DNA from: Phycisphaerales bacterium
GTDB taxonomy: Bacteria > Planctomycetota > Phycisphaerae > Sedimentisphaerales > Anaerobacaceae
Direction: 5' to 3'
NCBI GenBank assembly: GCA_003141315.1
Contig: PLLP01000021.1
Span: forward strand, 9,480-52,774
Length of the DNA: 43,295 bases
Positions within the stretch are counted from its first letter, which is position 1. Each line of letters opens with the position of its first letter. Positions 15,853-24,184 of the stretch are shown here, one piece after another. The position numbers and the translations under genes are program-made. Under the pieces are notes generated by a model. It saw only the letters and a list, made by a program, of their open reading frames with translations, had not been told where the DNA came from and searched no databases.

Positions 15853-17097
15853 TTAGCGGCGTTTCCAGGAATGCCTGCGAGCTTTATGGCCAACAGAAGC
15901 AGCCCTTGCAAAATGACGAACATTACGAGGTTTATCTTCCAGCCGTGCCTGCAGCAGAGCGGGTGATGCATAGTTAAAGCCTTCGCATTTTTCCGGGGTA
16001 AATTTTCGCTCGATAAATCTTTCAATCTGGCGAAGGTATTTTTCCTCATCATAAGAAACGAACGTGATGGCGTCGCCTATCGCGGTCGCCCTGCCTGTGC
16101 GACCGATGCGATGAATATAGTCTTCCGCAAACGTCGGCACATCGAAATTGATAACGTGCGAGATGCCCTCGACATCGATTCCACGGGCAGCGATATCGGT
16201 CGCAACCATAACCTGGAATTTGCCGTCCTTAAAACCATCCATCGCGCTTTGCCGCTGCGACTGCGAGCGTCCGGAATGAATCGAAACCGATACAATCCCG
16301 GCGTTCTTCAATTGCCTGCTGATTTTATCCACGCCATGCTTGGTGCGGGAAAAGACCAGCACGCAGTACATATTTTTATTTTTAAGCATATAAAGCAGAA
16401 GAGCTATTTTCTGCTCCCTCTGAACGGGATAGATATGCTGCGTAATCGTTTCGATGGGGTTTTGCTGCCGGCCAACCTGGATAATTTTCGGAGATTTAAG
16501 TATGCCGGCGGCGAGAGATTTTACTTCCGGCGGTATTGTAGCCGAAAAAAGCATAGTTTGCCGCTTCTGCGGGAGTGCGGCAACAATCCTTCGCACGTCG
16601 TTTATAAATCCCATATCGAACATACGGTCGGCTTCGTCAATAACGAGGACTTCGATATTCCGCAGGTCGACGGTTCTCCGCTGCATGTGGTCCATAAGCC
16701 GGCCGGGAGTTGCAACAACGATGTCAACGCCTCGCTTAAGCGCGTTTAGCTGGCCTTTAATATTTACGCCCCCATAAACGGCCAGTGTGTGTAAATTCAG
16801 GAATCGACCATACGACATTATGGCCTTTTCGATTTGTGCCGCCAGCTCACGGGTCGGCGTAAGAATCAGGGCTTTGATATTTTTTCTTTTGCCTGCATGC
16901 TCGTGACAGAGGCGGTTCAAAATGGGCAGCACAAAGGCGGCTGTTTTGCCTGTGCCGGTCTGGGCGCAGCCAATAATATCGCCTCCGGAAAGTGCTGCAG
17001 GAATCACCTGAGATTGAATTTCGGTTGGAGCAATAAAGCCGGTTGCAAGAATACCCCGCACCAGCGGGTCGAATAAACCTATTTTCTTAAATGGCAT
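15853..17097 (-). CDS. DEAD-box ATP-dependent RNA helicase (RhlE-like)
   Basis: All DEAD-box motifs are present in order: the Q motif near FIAPTEIQSQ, motif I AQTGTGKT, Ia PTRELA, II DEAD, III SAT, IV in VLVFSRTKHG, V ATDIAARGID and VI HRIGRTGRA. The 414-residue protein has the RhlE-type compact core with a short basic C-terminal tail (GHKARRHSWKRR). Such enzymes remodel RNA duplexes in ribosome assembly and RNA decay. The tail-to-tail contact with lepA is noted under that gene. polA lies 123 bases upstream on the same strand; the gap shows only AT-rich leader sequence. Confidence 0.93.
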   Translation of the reverse strand: MPFKKIGLFDPLVRGILATGFIAPTEIQSQVIPAALSGGDIIGCAQTGTGKTAAFVLPILNRLCHEHAGKRKNIKALILTPTRELAAQIEKAIMSYGRFLNLHTLAVYGGVNIKGQLNALKRGVDIVVATPGRLMDHMQRRTVDLRNIEVLVIDEADRMFDMGFINDVRRIVAALPQKRQTMLFSATIPPEVKSLAAGILKSPKIIQVGRQQNPIETITQHIYPVQREQKIALLLYMLKNKNMYCVLVFSRTKHGVDKISRQLKNAGIVSVSIHSGRSQSQRQSAMDGFKDGKFQVMVATDIAARGIDVEGISHVINFDVPTFAEDYIHRIGRTGRATAIGDAITFVSYDEEKYLRQIERFIERKFTPEKCEGFNYASPALLQARLEDKPRNVRHFARAASVGHKARRHSWKRR

Positions 17098-17220
17098 CGG
17101 ATAATCCTAAAAAAATTAACTTAAACTGTTTTAAGCACAAAGCTTTATAATACATTATACCAGAAGGCAGCTCCAGATGATACCTTTTAATTTGCTATGC
17201 CGAATTCCAGATTTTGTCTC

Positions 17221-20040
17221 TTATTTTTGCCAGCTTGGGCCGATGGAGATGTCAACCTTCAAAGGGACATCGAGTTTTATGGCAGTTGTCATTTCCTTGC
17301 TTATCCATTTCGAATAAGTATCGGCTTTGTCGGCAGGTAATTCAAAGACAAGCTCATCGTGAATCTGTAAAATCATTTTTACCCCGTTAGAGAATCCGCC
17401 TTCTTTAACGGGGTTTGCTGAGAGGTTTTCGTGTTCGATTTTCCGCTGGATGTTTATCATCGCTACCTTTATAAGGTCGGCGGCGGAACCCTGAATGACA
17501 GTGTTAATGGCCATTCGCTCGGATTGATTACGCTTATTGGCGTTTTTGGATTTGATGTCCGGCAGTATCCGCCTGCGGTGCAGGATAGTCTCGGCAAAGC
17601 CGCTTCGCCGTGCAGATTCAATAACGCTATTCAAAAAAGCGCGGATAGAGGAATAGCGAGCAAAGTAATCCTCAATAAATTTTTTGGCATCGGCCTGGCT
17701 TATGCCGACGGTCTGCGAAAGGCCGAACGCCCCCTGCCCGTATATGATGCCGAAATTGACAGCCTTGCAGTGCGAACGCATCTCGTCGGTCACCTGCTCG
17801 ATTGGGATGCCGTAAATCTGCGAGGCAACGAAGCGATGAATATCCCTGTCCTCTTCGAAGGCTTTCAGCAAAGTTTTATCCTTTGAAAAATGGGCGAGCA
17901 GCCGAAGCTCTATCTGGGAATAGTCGGCGCTCAAAATACAATCTGTCTTTTTCGCAGGGATGAAGGCCGAGCGAATTTTTCTTCCAAGTTCCGTCCGGAT
18001 TGGGATGTTCTGCAGATTAGGATTCGAAGAGCTAAGCCGTCCCGTTTCGGTTATGGTCTGATTAAAAGAAGTATGCAGCCGGCCTGTTTTCGGATTTATC
18101 ATAAAGGGCAATTTATCGACATAAGTATTCTGAAGTTTGCTCAACTGGCGATATTCGAGAATGAGGGGGATAACTTTATGCTGGCCTTTGAGCTGGTCGA
18201 GAACGTCCGCGTCGGTGCTGCGTCCGCCCTTGCCGATTCTAAGCGACTGCAGATGCATTTTATCGAACAGAATTTCGGCAAGCTGCTTCGGCGAATCAAT
18301 ATTGAACGCGGCGCCGGTAAGTTTATAGATTTGGTCGCAAAGACGCTGAATTATTTCAGCGATTTCGCCCGACATTTTTTTAAGCAGGCCGACATCGAGT
18401 GAAACGCCGTTGAATTCCATCGTAACCAGAACCGATACGAGGGGCATTTCAACTTCCTCGAAAAGTTTCTTTATCGCCGGCTCCGCTTCGAGACGGGATG
18501 TGAAATATCGATAAAGCTGAAAGGTAATATCGGCATCCTCGCCTGAGTATTCGCAGGCAGCGGCGGTATCGACCATATCGAAAGTGAGCTGGTTTTTGCC
18601 TTTGCCGATAAGAGATGAAATCGGGATGCCTTCATAACCTAAAAAATCGAGCGACATCGAATCCATCGAATGGCTGGTGCGGGTCGGGTCGAGACAGTAG
18701 GAGGCAACCATCGTATCGAAGAAGGCGCCGGCCAGCGGCATCTTTGCGTTTTGCAGAATGAGCATATCGAATTTTATATTCTGGCCTACTTTTTTGATGT
18801 TTTCATCCGCCAAAATGGGAGCAAGTTTTTCCCTAACCAAATTAATATCAAGATGTTTTTGGCCGAGCGAGGCTTTTACAGGCAGATAATAAGCCTTATG
18901 CGCCTGCCAGGAAAAACTTATGCCGGCAAGCTGTGCTGCCATCGGCGAAAGCGAAGTTGTCTCAGTATCGATGGCGAACAATTTCTGCTTTTTCAAATCG
19001 GCAAAAAAGGAATCGAATTTTTCTGCGGTATCTATCAATTGATAATCGTGCGAAACGGTTTTCACCGAATCCGGTGTGCCAAAATTCGTTGCTGGCTGCT
19101 CGTCGCTCGCCTCTCGTTTTGAGTCTTGAGCCTGCTTGCCCGCCGTAGCGTTAGCGAAGGCGGGGTGTCTTGTGTCTTGGGTCTGTGTCAATCCCAACTG
19201 GGTAATCAAACGATTGAAACCGAGTTCGGTAAAAACCCCGGCGAGCTTCTGTTTATCCGGCTCTTTCAGTTTGAATTTCTTATAATCAATATCAACCGGC
19301 ACCTTCGTATTTATAATCATAAGCTCTTTGCTGAGATACGCCTGCTCCTTGAATTTACGCAGGTTCTCCCCCCTTTTGCCCTCGATTTTATCGACATTTT
19401 TATACAAATCATCGAGCGAGCCGAACTGCTGTATCAGTTTGATTGCGTTCATTTCGCCAATCAGCGGCACGCCGGGGACATTGTCGGAGGCATCGCCCTC
19501 CAGTGCCAGCACGTCGACAAAATGATGCGGCTCAAATTTGTATTTCTCGAAAAGCGTTTTATCATCGAGGCTCTCGCCTTTTTTTACATCGTAAATATGT
19601 ATATGCTCATCGACAAGCTGGTACATATCCTTGTCTTTTGCGCAGATGTAAGTATCGATGCCGTTTTTAGAGGCTGCCTTGGCGACAGTGCCGATTACGT
19701 CGTCGGCCTCGAAGCCATCGACTCTTAAGACAGGTATATTTAGTGCATCAAGAATTTGCTCAATGCGATTTATCTGCACCGGCATATCATCGGGCATCGG
19801 CGGACGATGGGCCTTGTATTCCTTATAAATTTTTTTGCGGAAGCTCGGCGTCTTGCTGTCCATCGCCACGATGAGCATATCGGGTTTCTGATCGGCGATA
19901 AGGCCCAGAATCGTGTTTGTGAAAATATACGTTGCCTTTGTCGGCTCACCTGAAGGACTTGTGAGTCGCTGGCTCATCGGCGCGAAATACGCAGCGTAGA
20001 TATGTGCGTGACCATCGATTATATACAAAGACTTCGCCAT
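17221..20040 (-). CDS. polA: DNA polymerase I
   Basis: This 939-residue polymerase has an N-terminal 5' nuclease domain (residues 1-285), a 3'-5' exonuclease domain with the D-x-E pair near residue 357 (AIDTETTSL), and a polymerase domain with motif A ADYSQIELR (about 708) and motif C QIHDELVFE (about 897). It fills gaps and removes primers. Two segments do not look like family sequence. Residues about 285-315 (TRHPAFANATAGKQAQDSKRE) sit in the linker before the exonuclease. Residues about 876-886 (ANPVKEGGFSNG) sit just before motif C. Both are encoded by palindromic DNA (19139-19164 and 17382-17413), which suggests in-frame insertion of repeat elements. The catalytic motifs and the frame are intact, so the enzyme is probably active. 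Confidence 0.93.
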   Translation of the reverse strand: MAKSLYIIDGHAHIYAAYFAPMSQRLTSPSGEPTKATYIFTNTILGLIADQKPDMLIVAMDSKTPSFRKKIYKEYKAHRPPMPDDMPVQINRIEQILDALNIPVLRVDGFEADDVIGTVAKAASKNGIDTYICAKDKDMYQLVDEHIHIYDVKKGESLDDKTLFEKYKFEPHHFVDVLALEGDASDNVPGVPLIGEMNAIKLIQQFGSLDDLYKNVDKIEGKRGENLRKFKEQAYLSKELMIINTKVPVDIDYKKFKLKEPDKQKLAGVFTELGFNRLITQLGLTQTQDTRHPAFANATAGKQAQDSKREASDEQPATNFGTPDSVKTVSHDYQLIDTAEKFDSFFADLKKQKLFAIDTETTSLSPMAAQLAGISFSWQAHKAYYLPVKASLGQKHLDINLVREKLAPILADENIKKVGQNIKFDMLILQNAKMPLAGAFFDTMVASYCLDPTRTSHSMDSMSLDFLGYEGIPISSLIGKGKNQLTFDMVDTAAACEYSGEDADITFQLYRYFTSRLEAEPAIKKLFEEVEMPLVSVLVTMEFNGVSLDVGLLKKMSGEIAEIIQRLCDQIYKLTGAAFNIDSPKQLAEILFDKMHLQSLRIGKGGRSTDADVLDQLKGQHKVIPLILEYRQLSKLQNTYVDKLPFMINPKTGRLHTSFNQTITETGRLSSSNPNLQNIPIRTELGRKIRSAFIPAKKTDCILSADYSQIELRLLAHFSKDKTLLKAFEEDRDIHRFVASQIYGIPIEQVTDEMRSHCKAVNFGIIYGQGAFGLSQTVGISQADAKKFIEDYFARYSSIRAFLNSVIESARRSGFAETILHRRRILPDIKSKNANKRNQSERMAINTVIQGSAADLIKVAMINIQRKIEHENLSANPVKEGGFSNGVKMILQIHDELVFELPADKADTYSKWISKEMTTAIKLDVPLKVDISIGPSWQK
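17382..17413. repeat. palindrome inside polA near motif C
   Basis: Eight-base arms CCCCGTTA (17382-17389) and TAACGGGG (17406-17413) enclose a 16-base loop containing ATCCGCC. Read on the coding strand, the end TTCTCTAACGGGGT is identical over 14 bases to 33544-33557 in the prepilin leader. It codes for the extra residues NPVKEGGFSNG ahead of polymerase motif C. Confidence 0.7.
19139..19164. repeat. palindrome inside polA interdomain linker
   Basis: CCCGCC (19139-19144) and GGCGGG (19159-19164) enclose GTAGCGTTAGCGAA. Flanking DNA on the coding strand carries ACACAGA and CAAGACAC microrepeats like those beside copy B. It codes for the HPAFANATAGKQ segment between the 5' nuclease and exonuclease domains. 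Confidence 0.7.
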
Positions 20041-20092
20041 AGAAATGAATATACCGCCGAGCAGCGGTTATTGCAACAGCCAACAAACCCCG

Positions 20093-20213
20093 CAAGTTTA
20101 CTCGTCACATAGACCGCCGAGAACACAGAGAAAAAATCAGCTGCGGATTTCAGAGATTGCACAGTTCGACTTTTGCGGACAAGTTTACTCATCATAGAAG
20201 ACGCTGAGAATAC
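20093..20213. repeat. imperfect direct repeat downstream of the TlpA-like gene
   Basis: Two copies of a unit starting CAAGTTTACTC (20093-20126 and 20180-20213) lie 87 bases apart in the 183-base gap between polA and the TlpA-like gene. The units end in GAGAACAC and GAGAATAC. The gap holds no gene that I can see. Confidence 0.5.
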
Positions 20214-20223
20214 TATTACTTAT

Positions 20224-20988
20224 TTATTTCAAATAACCCGATATTACTTTTTCAAGCTGCAAGCCTCTTAAGTTAGATGAAATGATAATTCCATTAGGAT
20301 CAATCAGAAAATTCATTGGTATAAAAGACACATTATATTGATGGCATATTTTTCTTTCCTTATCATATATTTGAGGGAAAAAGATTTTGTTGTTTTTAAG
20401 GAAAGACATCAACCTTTTCTGGTCCATGTCTAAGCTTACACCAATTACTGTTAACCTGTCTTTATTATACCGTTCGCTTATTTTCCGAACGTTAGGCATC
20501 TCTAAAACACATGGACCACACCATGTTGCCCAAAAATCCAAAAGAACAAATTTACCTTTGAAAGTACTAATCGATATATTATTTCCCTCTTGATCAGTAG
20601 CCAAGAAATCAGGAGCTTCTTGGCCAATTTTCGAAGAGATGGTATTCTCTTGAGGGTAATCGATAGAATCCCTATAACGATGCAGATTTATAATGTTGTT
20701 TTCGAAAAATAAGTAACCTAATACACACGTAGCTAATACACAGAAAATATTACTCATAACAGCTAAACTTTTCCAACTCTGAAATAATTGTTTGTGCGGC
20801 AATATAAGCCTAACTCCGTTAAGTAAGCTCATCACCGATGCTGGAACAACAACAATGAGAACGGGGATTATATGCTCCCAGTATAGATCATATTTGCCAA
20901 TTCGGATGGCCATCGAATAAATATAAAAAAAACACAGAAAGCAAAGAAACAGAAGGTATAGACCAAAAAAAATTTTAAGTAATCGCAT
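20224..20988 (-). CDS. membrane-anchored TlpA-like thiol-disulfide oxidoreductase
   Basis: The protein has three N-terminal TM helices (about 4-24, 40-62 and 76-95) and a C-terminal thioredoxin-fold domain of the TlpA/ResA type with WCGPC (C157, C160) after LLDFWATW. A cis-proline-containing FIPMNFLIDPNG motif is also visible. Such proteins reduce disulfides outside the membrane, for instance in cytochrome c maturation. The three-helix anchor is unusual, since TlpA and ResA normally have one. The gene is visibly more AT-rich than its neighbours and stands alone, which hints at horizontal acquisition. The ATG at 20988 has GGAGTGG a few bases upstream. Confidence 0.8.
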   Translation of the reverse strand: MRLLKIFFGLYLLFLCFLCFFYIYSMAIRIGKYDLYWEHIIPVLIVVVPASVMSLLNGVRLILPHKQLFQSWKSLAVMSNIFCVLATCVLGYLFFENNIINLHRYRDSIDYPQENTISSKIGQEAPDFLATDQEGNNISISTFKGKFVLLDFWATWCGPCVLEMPNVRKISERYNKDRLTVIGVSLDMDQKRLMSFLKNNKIFFPQIYDKERKICHQYNVSFIPMNFLIDPNGIIISSNLRGLQLEKVISGYLK

Positions 20989-21242
20989 TGTACCACTCCT
21001 TTCACCCTGATTTCAGAATAATTATACCTTAACACTTATGAAAAGAAAGAGAATTTCGAATATACAAGTTCTTATTCAATCTTTGCATTAATAAACGTCT
21101 CAACCATTTATTCAAAGTTTGTTTTGAAATTGCAATTTCCAATATTATCCAGCGGGCATTGACAATACCGCGGGATTTGATAGCATAACTATTTTATATT
21201 TTAACGCGAAATGTATAAAAGTTCAGGCAAGGAGTTATACAG
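20989..21242. other. divergent intergenic region before the hydroxyproline cluster
   Basis: This 254-base AT-rich gap lies between the TlpA-like gene (-) and the epimerase gene (+). It contains a TTGACA box at 21159-21164 and the epimerase ribosome binding site (AAGGAG, near 21229). No further gene or stable hairpin is seen. Confidence 0.5.
21159..21189 (+). promoter_or_regulatory. candidate promoter of the hydroxyproline cluster
   Basis: A perfect -35 box TTGACA at 21159-21164 is followed 16 bases later by TAGCAT (21181-21186) or 19 bases later by CATAAC (21184-21189). Neither -10 is ideal. The position, about 55 bases before the epimerase ATG, is suitable. No operator was recognised. Confidence 0.4.
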
Positions 21243-22280
21243 ATGAAGTTCAGCAGAATAATAACGGCTGTTGATTCGCATACCGAAGGTGAGCCGGCAA
21301 GAGTCGTAATCGGCGGAGCGGTGCCGTTCATACCCGGCAAGACAATGTTCGAGAAGAGGCTGTGGTGCATGAAGAATATGGATGACTTTCGCACGCACCT
21401 TATGTATGAGCCGAGAGGCCACAGTGCAATGAGCGGGTCAATCGTATTGCAGCCGACAACTCCCGAAGCCGACATCGGCGTCTTGTTTATCGAGGTGAGC
21501 GGGTGGCTGCCAATGTGCGGACACGGCGCAATCGCAACCTGCACGGTGCTTGTCGAAACAGGGATTATCAAGGCAGTCGAGCCGGTAACCAAATTCACGC
21601 TCGATACGCCGGCGGGGTTGGTGCGGGCTGAAGTCGAGGTCAAAGACGGCAAGGCGAAAAGGGTGACGATTAAGAACATCCCGTCATTTTTATATAAAGA
21701 GGATGTCTCAGTGAACGTGCCGGGAATCGGCAAGCTGAAAATGGATATCGCTTATGGCGGCAATTTTTACGCGATACTGCCGGCAAAAGACGTTGGTCTG
21801 GAAGTCAAGCCGGAACATAATAACGAACTTATCGAAACCGGAAGAAAAATCAGGGTCGCCCTGAATGAGCAGGTTAAGGTCGTGCATCCGGAAAATCCGG
21901 ATATTAATTTCTGCTCGCACGTCCGGTTCATTGGGCCGACAAAATTAGCGAAAGTCGGCACACGAAACGCCGTAATTTACGGCCCGGGCCAGATAGACCG
22001 CTCGCCCTGCGGAACAGGCACGAGCGCCGAAGTAGCAATGAATTTCGCAAAAGGAAAACTGAAGCTCAATCAGGAATTTGTAAGCGAGAGCATTATCGGC
22101 AGCCACTTTGTCGCAAAGGCGGTCGAGGAAACAACGGTAGCGGGACTGAAGGCAATTGTGCCTGCGATTACGGGAAGGGCCTGGGTGATGGGAATCCAGC
22201 AGTTTGTTCTCGACCCGGATGACCCGTTCCCGAATGGTTTTTATATCGGGCCGAAAGACCCGAAATATGGTGGAATATGA
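21243..22280 (+). CDS. 4-hydroxyproline 2-epimerase / proline racemase family
   Basis: This cytoplasmic cofactor-independent epimerase uses two cysteines to invert the alpha carbon of proline-type amino acids. Both catalytic cysteines are present: C92 in MCGHGA and C256 in DRSPCGTGTSA. The Cys/Cys pair indicates an epimerase or racemase rather than a trans-3-hydroxyproline dehydratase, which usually has Ser or Thr at one site. At 345 aa it is full length. Its position at the head of a cluster with D-amino-acid-type dehydrogenase subunits and a DapA-like protein favours trans-4-hydroxy-L-proline to cis-4-hydroxy-D-proline conversion. AAGGAG precedes the ATG by about 8 bases. Proline racemase activity remains possible. 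Confidence 0.88.
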   Translation: MKFSRIITAVDSHTEGEPARVVIGGAVPFIPGKTMFEKRLWCMKNMDDFRTHLMYEPRGHSAMSGSIVLQPTTPEADIGVLFIEVSGWLPMCGHGAIATCTVLVETGIIKAVEPVTKFTLDTPAGLVRAEVEVKDGKAKRVTIKNIPSFLYKEDVSVNVPGIGKLKMDIAYGGNFYAILPAKDVGLEVKPEHNNELIETGRKIRVALNEQVKVVHPENPDINFCSHVRFIGPTKLAKVGTRNAVIYGPGQIDRSPCGTGTSAEVAMNFAKGKLKLNQEFVSESIIGSHFVAKAVEETTVAGLKAIVPAITGRAWVMGIQQFVLDPDDPFPNGFYIGPKDPKYGGI

Positions 22281-23839
22281 TGAAAACAGAACACAGAATA
22301 CAGGACACAAATTACAGAAGACAGAAAACAGAAGACAGTCCGCCAAAAGGACGGCGGATCTGCGAAATATGGAAAGTATTCCTTATAGTTGTTCTGGCGG
22401 CTTCGTCGGCGGTGTTTGCACAAAGCACAGTCGATTTCAATGATTACTTTGTCGATAAGACAATGCGGGTGGATTACTATATCACCGGCGACAGCAATGA
22501 GGAAATAATTTCAATAGACCAGATTTATCAGACCGACGGCTGGGCAGGCAATCCTAAAAATTTAATCTTCCCATTCAATAACGGCGACCATTTTGTCAAG
22601 GTCTACAGCGCAGCAACGAATGAGTTTATCTACTCGAAGTGTTTCAGCACAATTTTCGGCGAATACAAGACTACCAAGCCCGGCAGGAACAAAGTCAAAC
22701 GGACTTTTCACGAATCGGCTCTTATTCCATTTCCTAAAATGCCGGTCGTCTTCGTAGTCGAGGCCAGGAACAGAGATAACAGTCTTCATCCGGTTTTTAT
22801 CGAAAAAATCGACCCCGCTGATGCGAATATAGTGAAGGATAAGCCGAACAAGGAAGACCGGATTTACGAATCGATGAAGAACGGGCCCGCACACGAAAAA
22901 CTCGATATGGTTTTTGTTGCTGAGGGCTACACGAGCGACAAGTGGGAAAAATTTCAAAAAGACGTGGATAAGTACAGGGATGTGTTCTTCTCGGCTGAAC
23001 CATACAAAGACCAAAAAGATAAATTTAATATTTACGGGGTTTTCAGGCCTTCATCGGAAAACGGCGTTGACGAACCCAGACAGGGTAAATTCAGAAATAC
23101 GGTTGTGAGCGCTTCGTATAACGCACTCGGCCTGGACAGGTACCTGCTTGTTAATGATTTGAAAACGCTGAGAGATATCGCGGGCAATGTGCCTTACGAT
23201 TATCTTATTGTCCTGGCCAATACCTCTCGTTATGGCGGCGGCGGCATCTATAACAATTACACAATTTTCACAGCCGATGACAGCAGAAGCAAAGAGATAT
23301 TTATGCACGAGTTCGGCCACGGTTTTGCTGGGCTCGCTGACGAATATTATGATGCATCGGTTGCTTATGAGGAGTTCTACAAGCCAGGCATCGAGCCTCT
23401 GGAATACAACATTACCGCCCTGCTCGATGCCAATAACGTCAAGTGGAAACGCCTGCTGAGCCCCGGCATCGCTGTGCCAACGCCGTGGGGAAAAGACGAG
23501 GCCGAATCGCTGGAGAAGCAGAGGCAGGAAAACCAGAAAAAATCGGATGAAGAAGTTGCTGCCCTGAAAAAAGAAAACGCCGATGACGAAAAAATTCAGG
23601 AAGTAAAAAAATCTTACAGGGAAAAAAATAAACAGATAAACAGTCAGATTTCTGAAATCAGAGATAAATACAAAAAGATGTACGAAGGAAAAATCGGAGT
23701 ATTCGAAGGCGCGGGCTATTCATCGAAGGGATTGTATCGCTCCGAGCTCGAACTCGGAATGTTTTATACCAAAGGTTTCAGATACGGCATAGTAAGTCAG
23801 GATGAGATTAAAAAGTATATAGATTTTTATACGAACTAA
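22277..23839 (+). CDS. secreted M64-family metallopeptidase
   Basis: This 520-residue protein has the zinc motif HEFGH (H344, E345, H348) followed by GLADEYY, typical of the M64 (IgA peptidase) family, with an N-terminal M64 beta domain (GNPKNLIFPFNNGDHFVKVY). A hydrophobic signal core (VFLIVVLAASSAVFA) starts only at about residue 34. It is preceded by a basic stretch (KTEHRIQDTNYRRQKTED) encoded by repeat DNA including palindromic copy B. No ATG, GTG or TTG lies closer to the core in frame, so the start at 22277 or 22280 seems real; it overlaps the epimerase stop as ATGA after a GGTGGA site. A Lys/Glu-rich coiled coil lies at residues 410-465. Substrate is unknown; the operon suggests it may feed hydroxyproline-containing peptides. 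Confidence 0.82.
   Translation: MMKTEHRIQDTNYRRQKTEDSPPKGRRICEIWKVFLIVVLAASSAVFAQSTVDFNDYFVDKTMRVDYYITGDSNEEIISIDQIYQTDGWAGNPKNLIFPFNNGDHFVKVYSAATNEFIYSKCFSTIFGEYKTTKPGRNKVKRTFHESALIPFPKMPVVFVVEARNRDNSLHPVFIEKIDPADANIVKDKPNKEDRIYESMKNGPAHEKLDMVFVAEGYTSDKWEKFQKDVDKYRDVFFSAEPYKDQKDKFNIYGVFRPSSENGVDEPRQGKFRNTVVSASYNALGLDRYLLVNDLKTLRDIAGNVPYDYLIVLANTSRYGGGGIYNNYTIFTADDSRSKEIFMHEFGHGFAGLADEYYDASVAYEEFYKPGIEPLEYNITALLDANNVKWKRLLSPGIAVPTPWGKDEAESLEKQRQENQKKSDEEVAALKKENADDEKIQEVKKSYREKNKQINSQISEIRDKYKKMYEGKIGVFEGAGYSSKGLYRSELELGMFYTKGFRYGIVSQDEIKKYIDFYTN
22336..22368. repeat. palindromic element copy B inside the M64 gene
   Basis: TCCGCC (22339-22344) and GGCGGA (22353-22358) enclose an 8-base loop. 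The 33 bases match copy A (minus strand, 10026-10058) at 29 positions. A run of ACAGAA/ACACAGA microrepeats precedes it from 22283. It codes for the n-region of the signal peptide (SPPKGRRICEI). Confidence 0.8.
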
Positions 23840-23857
23840 AATGATGAGTCAAGAACA

Positions 23858-24184
23858 ATGGATATGAGAATCGAAGAACACCCCATATTAGGGACGCTGA
23901 AAAAAGGCAAGGCGGTAAAAATAGAAGTTGACGGAAAACCCGTTGACGCATTCGAAGGTGAACCTGTGGCGGCGGCGCTTATGGCAGCGGGAAAAACAGT
24001 TTTCCGCTACACCAGAAAGAGGAAAGAAGCCCGCGGTGTATTTTGCGCAATCGGGCAATGTACCGATTGTATGATGACAATCGACGGCGTGCCGAACGTG
24101 AGAACCTGCGTCACAGCAGTTAAAGAAGGAATGAAGGTTAAGACACAGATTGGGACCGGAGAAGACGGGGACACATCAAAATGA
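23858..24184 (+). CDS. small [2Fe-2S] subunit of amino-acid (hydroxyproline) dehydrogenase
   Basis: This 108-residue plant-type [2Fe-2S] protein resembles HcnA and the N-terminus of sarcosine oxidase alpha. The cluster ligands are C63, C68, C71 and C84 (C-x4-C-x2-C-x12-C) with the usual MTIDGVPNVRTC context. In multi-subunit D-hydroxyproline and related dehydrogenases such a subunit (LhpF-type) carries electrons between flavins. It starts 18 bases after the M64 gene. Its TGA overlaps the next ATG (ATGA), so it is translationally coupled to the FAD subunit. M3 (23864) is a possible alternative start. Confidence 0.85.
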   Translation: MDMRIEEHPILGTLKKGKAVKIEVDGKPVDAFEGEPVAAALMAAGKTVFRYTRKRKEARGVFCAIGQCTDCMMTIDGVPNVRTCVTAVKEGMKVKTQIGTGEDGDTSK

